A DNA stretch of 8,314 nt from DTU064 sp045588245. Lineage in GTDB: Bacteria > Bacillota > Clostridia > Oscillospirales > CAG-272. A program made the position numbers and the translations under genes. The DNA is taken from positions 1 to 8,314 of the forward strand of contig JAZNDW010000013.1 in assembly GCA_045588245.1 (NCBI GenBank). Direction: 5' to 3'. Under the pieces are notes generated by a model. It saw nothing but the letters and a program-made list of their open reading frames with translations. It was not told the DNA's origin and searched no databases. Below, in pieces: positions 5,881 through 8,314 of this stretch (position 1 is its first letter; each line of letters begins with the position of its first letter).

Positions 5881-7947
5881 TTAATTAATGATAATTATTT
5901 TTTCGGCATCAGCAAATTTATATTCAGATGCTGTGTATGAGTCACCAAATAAAACCTGATTACCGGAATAGTTACTTGTTGACACGGGGTCAGATACTGT
6001 AAACAGATTATCAAATGTAGCCCCTCTAACAGAAATAGTTTTATTAATCATAGCGTTTTCCCAGTTGGCAATGGATTCTGAAGTTACAACAGAAGATTCA
6101 ATGAATTCCTCGCTATATAAACCGCTTCTTGAACTATCAGCAGGGGGAGTATATGTAGTAGGAAGTTCGTATGTCGTGTTTGTAAACACAATAGTATGTG
6201 CATTATTATCAGAATCTCTAAATGTTACTGCTACGCCTTCAGGATTCAACGACAGAAAATAAGCGATATCATTCGCTTTATCTTCATCCGTCCCGCTTAA
6301 GTTGTATATAGTGACGCTCCTACCAAACGCTGTAGCTATTCTTGCATAATATGTGAGGACTGGATTCTGAGTTGTGTTAGCTATATATATACCGTCCGTG
6401 GATGAATATGTTATCGACGGGAAAGAAGTGTTGGCTAACGTTGCAGTAAATGGATCTGCTTGTAACACATATGAGGTGTTTGTCCTTACGTCGTATTTGG
6501 CAGTGGTTGTCGTTGCTTCTAGAGTTCTTAATATCATAGCCATGGAACAAATAACACACCCAGCATCATTTATTTTTTCTAGCCAAGACTTATTAGATAC
6601 TCCTGAGTTTGTTTTGTAAAACAAAATATCTAGATTGTTTGTTGAAAAACTTGGTGAAGATAGTGATGGATTATTTTGGCAATAGTAAGCGTAGTTTATA
6701 TACTCAATCGTCAAATACGGGCAAATCGAAGCTTCGTACATATCACTTGAATAAATACTCAAATAGTTTGAAGTTGTGTTGTTGTCCAAACGCAACAGTA
6801 ACCCTTTTACAAGTAGATTTGAATCTGTTTTCCAACCTTTTACGATATCCGTAACTGTTATGGATTGATTACCTGTAGAATTAATCGTCTTCAAATGCTG
6901 AGGAATCGTATAACTTACTCCGTTTGCCGCATACGTTATTCCCGATTCTGTCCACCACGCAGATGAGGTGCGCTCCGGATCATACTGTGCAGCATAAACC
7001 AATGTTGTTCCGCTTCTTGATCCGCAAGTGAAGTGAAGCTCTGCGTTCGTTATCTGACTCACATTTAACGCATTCAGCGTTGTGTTACTGAATAAGCCGA
7101 GAAAACGCATAGCAATATAGCCTTTATTAATACCTCCGAGCGATATGCTCGTTTCTGCTCCATAATTTGTTGTCGCATTGACAGAAGACAGCATCGCATC
7201 ATCAATGGTGCAATCAGATGTCCCCATCTCAATCGTCGGATTCACCGTAACGGGATACACGGTCGATTCTGCTTCGAGGAACGACTTATCCGCGTTGACG
7301 GTAAGTGCGTACTCGGTCTGCGAGAGCTGCTCGACGGTGACGCTGCCGAGGGCGGTGTTGCCCGCGCTGTCGTAGATGTAGATCTCGGACAGCCACGCAA
7401 CAGGTGTGGTGGGGTCTTCACGTGTAGCGAAATACCAGTTCGGCGGGGTTACGAGCGTTGCCGTATCGTCTGCGTTGAGGCTATCGTCAAGCTCGGTCTC
7501 TTCTTCCGCTTCTTCAAGCGCCGTATCGGGCAGCATCAGAAGTCCGTTCGTGTCGATGGTGAAATCGAAGCTATACGTGCCCGTGTACGACGAGAGGATG
7601 ATATCCTCTTTGATACCGGAGTACATCGGCGTGTAGCGTACCGAGATTTCCGAGCCAAACACGGCGTTATACGTTACCGAATCCGCCTGTCCTCGCGGTG
7701 TTGAGGTGAGCGTTGCGGTGGGCGCGTTGCTTGAGAGCGAGCCTGCACCGACAAATTCGGGCGTCATCGTGATCTCGATGTCCTCGTACGTGAGCGTTAC
7801 GCCCGAGGAAAGGCTTGTCGGGATAGCGACGTTGATGTTATTGTCTTCGTTGACATAAACGCCGCCCGAATACGTTAGCTCGTTCGTTTTGTCGCGGACG
7901 ATGCCGTTTTCGTCCGTGTACTTGATATCTTCGCCATAATAATACAT
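5881..7947 (-). CDS. Secreted DNRLRE-domain protein with C39-like cysteine peptidase domain (main part of split gene)
   Basis: Residues numbered from the ATG at 7947 (688 aa). Residues 1-237 are a beta-rich domain of Clostridial surface and RHS/WapA-like proteins, beginning YYYGEDIKYTDENG and closing YPVTVNPTI. Residues 248-416 match the DNRLRE (CBM96-like) pattern: DDAMLSSVNATTNYG, then GYIAMRF, AELHF, SITVTDIVKGW and YLTIEY. Residues about 430-688 form a C39-like papain-fold domain with AGCVICSMAMIL (C464 likely nucleophile), NNAHTIVF (H584) and LFTVSDP (D653) as the probable triad. Such domains cleave peptides or peptidoglycan links; the substrate is unknown. As written it has no signal peptide, because its true beginning lies upstream, in the same frame, beyond a TAG at 7963-7965. 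The ATG at 7947 is only an internal methionine with a poorly spaced AGGA. Base composition falls from about 62% G+C (7441-7500) to 33% (6661-6720), suggesting the carboxy-terminal part was acquired separately. Confidence 0.85.
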   Translation of the reverse strand: MYYYGEDIKYTDENGIVRDKTNELTYSGGVYVNEDNNINVAIPTSLSSGVTLTYEDIEITMTPEFVGAGSLSSNAPTATLTSTPRGQADSVTYNAVFGSEISVRYTPMYSGIKEDIILSSYTGTYSFDFTIDTNGLLMLPDTALEEAEEETELDDSLNADDTATLVTPPNWYFATREDPTTPVAWLSEIYIYDSAGNTALGSVTVEQLSQTEYALTVNADKSFLEAESTVYPVTVNPTIEMGTSDCTIDDAMLSSVNATTNYGAETSISLGGINKGYIAMRFLGLFSNTTLNALNVSQITNAELHFTCGSRSGTTLVYAAQYDPERTSSAWWTESGITYAANGVSYTIPQHLKTINSTGNQSITVTDIVKGWKTDSNLLVKGLLLRLDNNTTSNYLSIYSSDMYEASICPYLTIEYINYAYYCQNNPSLSSPSFSTNNLDILFYKTNSGVSNKSWLEKINDAGCVICSMAMILRTLEATTTTAKYDVRTNTSYVLQADPFTATLANTSFPSITYSSTDGIYIANTTQNPVLTYYARIATAFGRSVTIYNLSGTDEDKANDIAYFLSLNPEGVAVTFRDSDNNAHTIVFTNTTYELPTTYTPPADSSRSGLYSEEFIESSVVTSESIANWENAMINKTISVRGATFDNLFTVSDPVSTSNYSGNQVLFGDSYTASEYKFADAEKIIIIN

Positions 7948-7962
7948 CGTTTTGGTATTATC

Positions 7963-7965
7963 CTA
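7963..7965 (-). other. In-frame TAG splitting the DNRLRE/C39 gene
   Basis: The minus strand reads ATC TTC GCT AAC TAG GAT AAT ACC AAA ACG ATG. Both sides are in one frame (7963 minus 5881 is 694 codons). The residues across the stop, NTLIFAN-x-DNTKTMYYYGED, match the usual continuous '...F.N.DGTKTMY...' run of this protein family. A single change from GAG, AAG or CAG would make this TAG. Confidence 0.85.
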
Positions 7966-8169
7966 GTTAGCGAAGATGAGGGTGTTCATATCTTCTTCGT
8001 CGTTAAGACGGTTTACGTGACCTGCGGCGACAGCGTCGGCGTAGGTTATCATTTCGTGAAGGTCGGCTTCCGTGTATTGGATCTCGCTCTCCGCATATGT
8101 AGGTATGACCGCGGTGTAGAGGATCATGATAACGGCAAGCACAACTGACATGGTGCGTTTGCGTTTCAT
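7963..8169 (-). CDS. Signal peptide and amino-terminal part of the split DNRLRE/C39 protein
   Basis: This 68-codon reading frame is the true beginning of the secreted peptidase. It has a Sec signal peptide (MKRKR, then hydrophobic residues 7-22) with probable cleavage after TYA (26/27). A mature start typical of Clostridial secreted proteins follows (ESEIQYTEADLHEMITYADAV, 27-47, broken here only by the final AGHVNRLNDEEDMNTLIFAN). AAGGAG lies 7 bases before the ATG at 8169, so initiation should be strong. Alone it would make only a 42-residue secreted fragment of no evident function. With the TAG read as sense, the combined frame 8169-5881 would give a 762-residue exported protein with C538, H658 and D727 as its triad. 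It follows the upstream gene by 64 bases. Confidence 0.8.
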   Translation of the reverse strand: MKRKRTMSVVLAVIMILYTAVIPTYAESEIQYTEADLHEMITYADAVAAGHVNRLNDEEDMNTLIFAN

Positions 8170-8176
8170 TTGTAGT

Positions 8177-8183
8177 CTCCTTT
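8177..8183 (-). promoter_or_regulatory. Ribosome binding site of the secreted peptidase gene
   Basis: AAAGGAG on the minus strand lies 7 bases before ATG at 8169. It confirms that translation is meant to begin at the signal peptide and not at the internal methionine at 7947. Confidence 0.8.
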
Positions 8184-8194
8184 CACGAGGCCGT

Positions 8195-8214
8195 GGGGAG
8201 GCGTGAGCCTCCCC
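8195..8214 (-). promoter_or_regulatory. GC-rich intergenic hairpin
   Basis: GGGGAGGC (8195-8202) pairs with GCCTCCCC (8207-8214) across a 4-base loop. It sits between the stop of the upstream gene and the ribosome binding site of the peptidase gene. Read on the minus strand there is no T-run after the stem, so it is not a standard intrinsic terminator. It could be a partial terminator, an attenuator or an mRNA-stabilising stem that sets different levels of the two genes. Confidence 0.5.
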
Positions 8215-8233
8215 CTATTTTGGCGGATATGGC

Positions 8234-8314
8234 TTATTTTCTCCGCTTTTTCGCTACGGTGACGGCGGTGGCTGCGGAAACGACCGCAACGGCGGCGTAG
8301 GCGACGGTGGCAAA
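8234..8314 (-). CDS. Carboxy terminus of a membrane-anchored protein (partial)
   Basis: The last 26 codons of a gene that continues beyond the right edge of the window, ending in TAA. The segment is a single Ala/Val-rich hydrophobic helix (FATVAYAAVAVV, SAATAVTVA) closed by the charged cluster KKRRK. This is the form of a carboxy-terminal membrane anchor or cell-wall sorting tail of a surface protein. Whether an LPXTG-like motif precedes it cannot be seen. It lies upstream in the same direction as the secreted peptidase gene and may be in one operon with it. The coding sequence is too short for the usual length cut-offs but the frame and ending are convincing. Confidence 0.7.
   Translation of the reverse strand, partial: FATVAYAAVAVVSAATAVTVAKKRRK

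Noticed and set aside
6065..6854. Plus-strand short frames opposite the C39/DNRLRE gene
   Set aside because: They are short, poorly composed, and opposite recognised domains.
5881..8169. General reassignment of TAG as a sense codon in this organism
   Set aside because: No in-frame TAG occurs in the transporter, the xylanase or the 688 codons after 7947. A freely used sense TAG should appear more often, so only a rare readthrough or a mutation remains reasonable.
1..8314. CRISPR array, tRNA, rRNA or insertion sequence
   Set aside because: I saw no regularly spaced repeats, no cloverleaf or rRNA-like sequence, no transposase and no terminal inverted repeats with target duplication.

Overview
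The window looks like chromosome of a gut- or rumen-type Gram-positive Clostridia-like bacterium. The reasons are strong AGGAG-type ribosome binding sites, Sec and lipoprotein signals, a Firmicutes-style fused ABC ATPase/permease and a GH10 xylanase. This is inferred from gene style alone, so the species cannot be named. Base composition is moderate over most of the window and clearly AT-richer from about 4570 to 7200.

Layout: (1) 121-3269, minus strand: one large ABC transporter (ATPase plus FtsX/MacB-type permease). It has a TTG start, its own promoter, a perfect 22-bp palindrome just below the -10 box, and an intrinsic terminator. (2) 3394-4492, plus strand: a GH10 endo-xylanase without a signal peptide, ending in a bidirectional terminator. 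(3) 4508-8314, minus strand: a run of exported-protein genes read right to left. It begins with the last 26 codons of a membrane-anchored protein, followed by a hairpin. Next comes a secreted DNRLRE-domain / C39-like cysteine peptidase gene that is split by one in-frame TAG. Two lipoprotein genes follow, and then a short coding scrap that resembles the tail of the upstream anchored protein.

The most interesting part is region 3. The large secreted protein has a GC-richer amino-terminal third of a type common in Clostridial surface proteins. Its AT-richer remainder ends in a papain-like C39-type domain with a visible Cys/His/Asp triad. The first lipoprotein downstream resembles the IseA (DL-endopeptidase inhibitor) fold, and the second has a beta-alpha-beta region reminiscent of protease propeptide/inhibitor domains. 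Together they suggest a secreted cysteine peptidase with membrane-tethered inhibitor or immunity lipoproteins. The cassette appears to have been swapped behind a conserved secretion module, with the displaced carboxy-terminal tail of the older gene left at 4508-4567. The peptidase gene is at present interrupted by an amber codon at 7963-7965, so it is either a recent pseudogene, a readthrough gene or a sequence error.

The xylanase and the ABC transporter are separate transcription units and show no functional link to the cassette.
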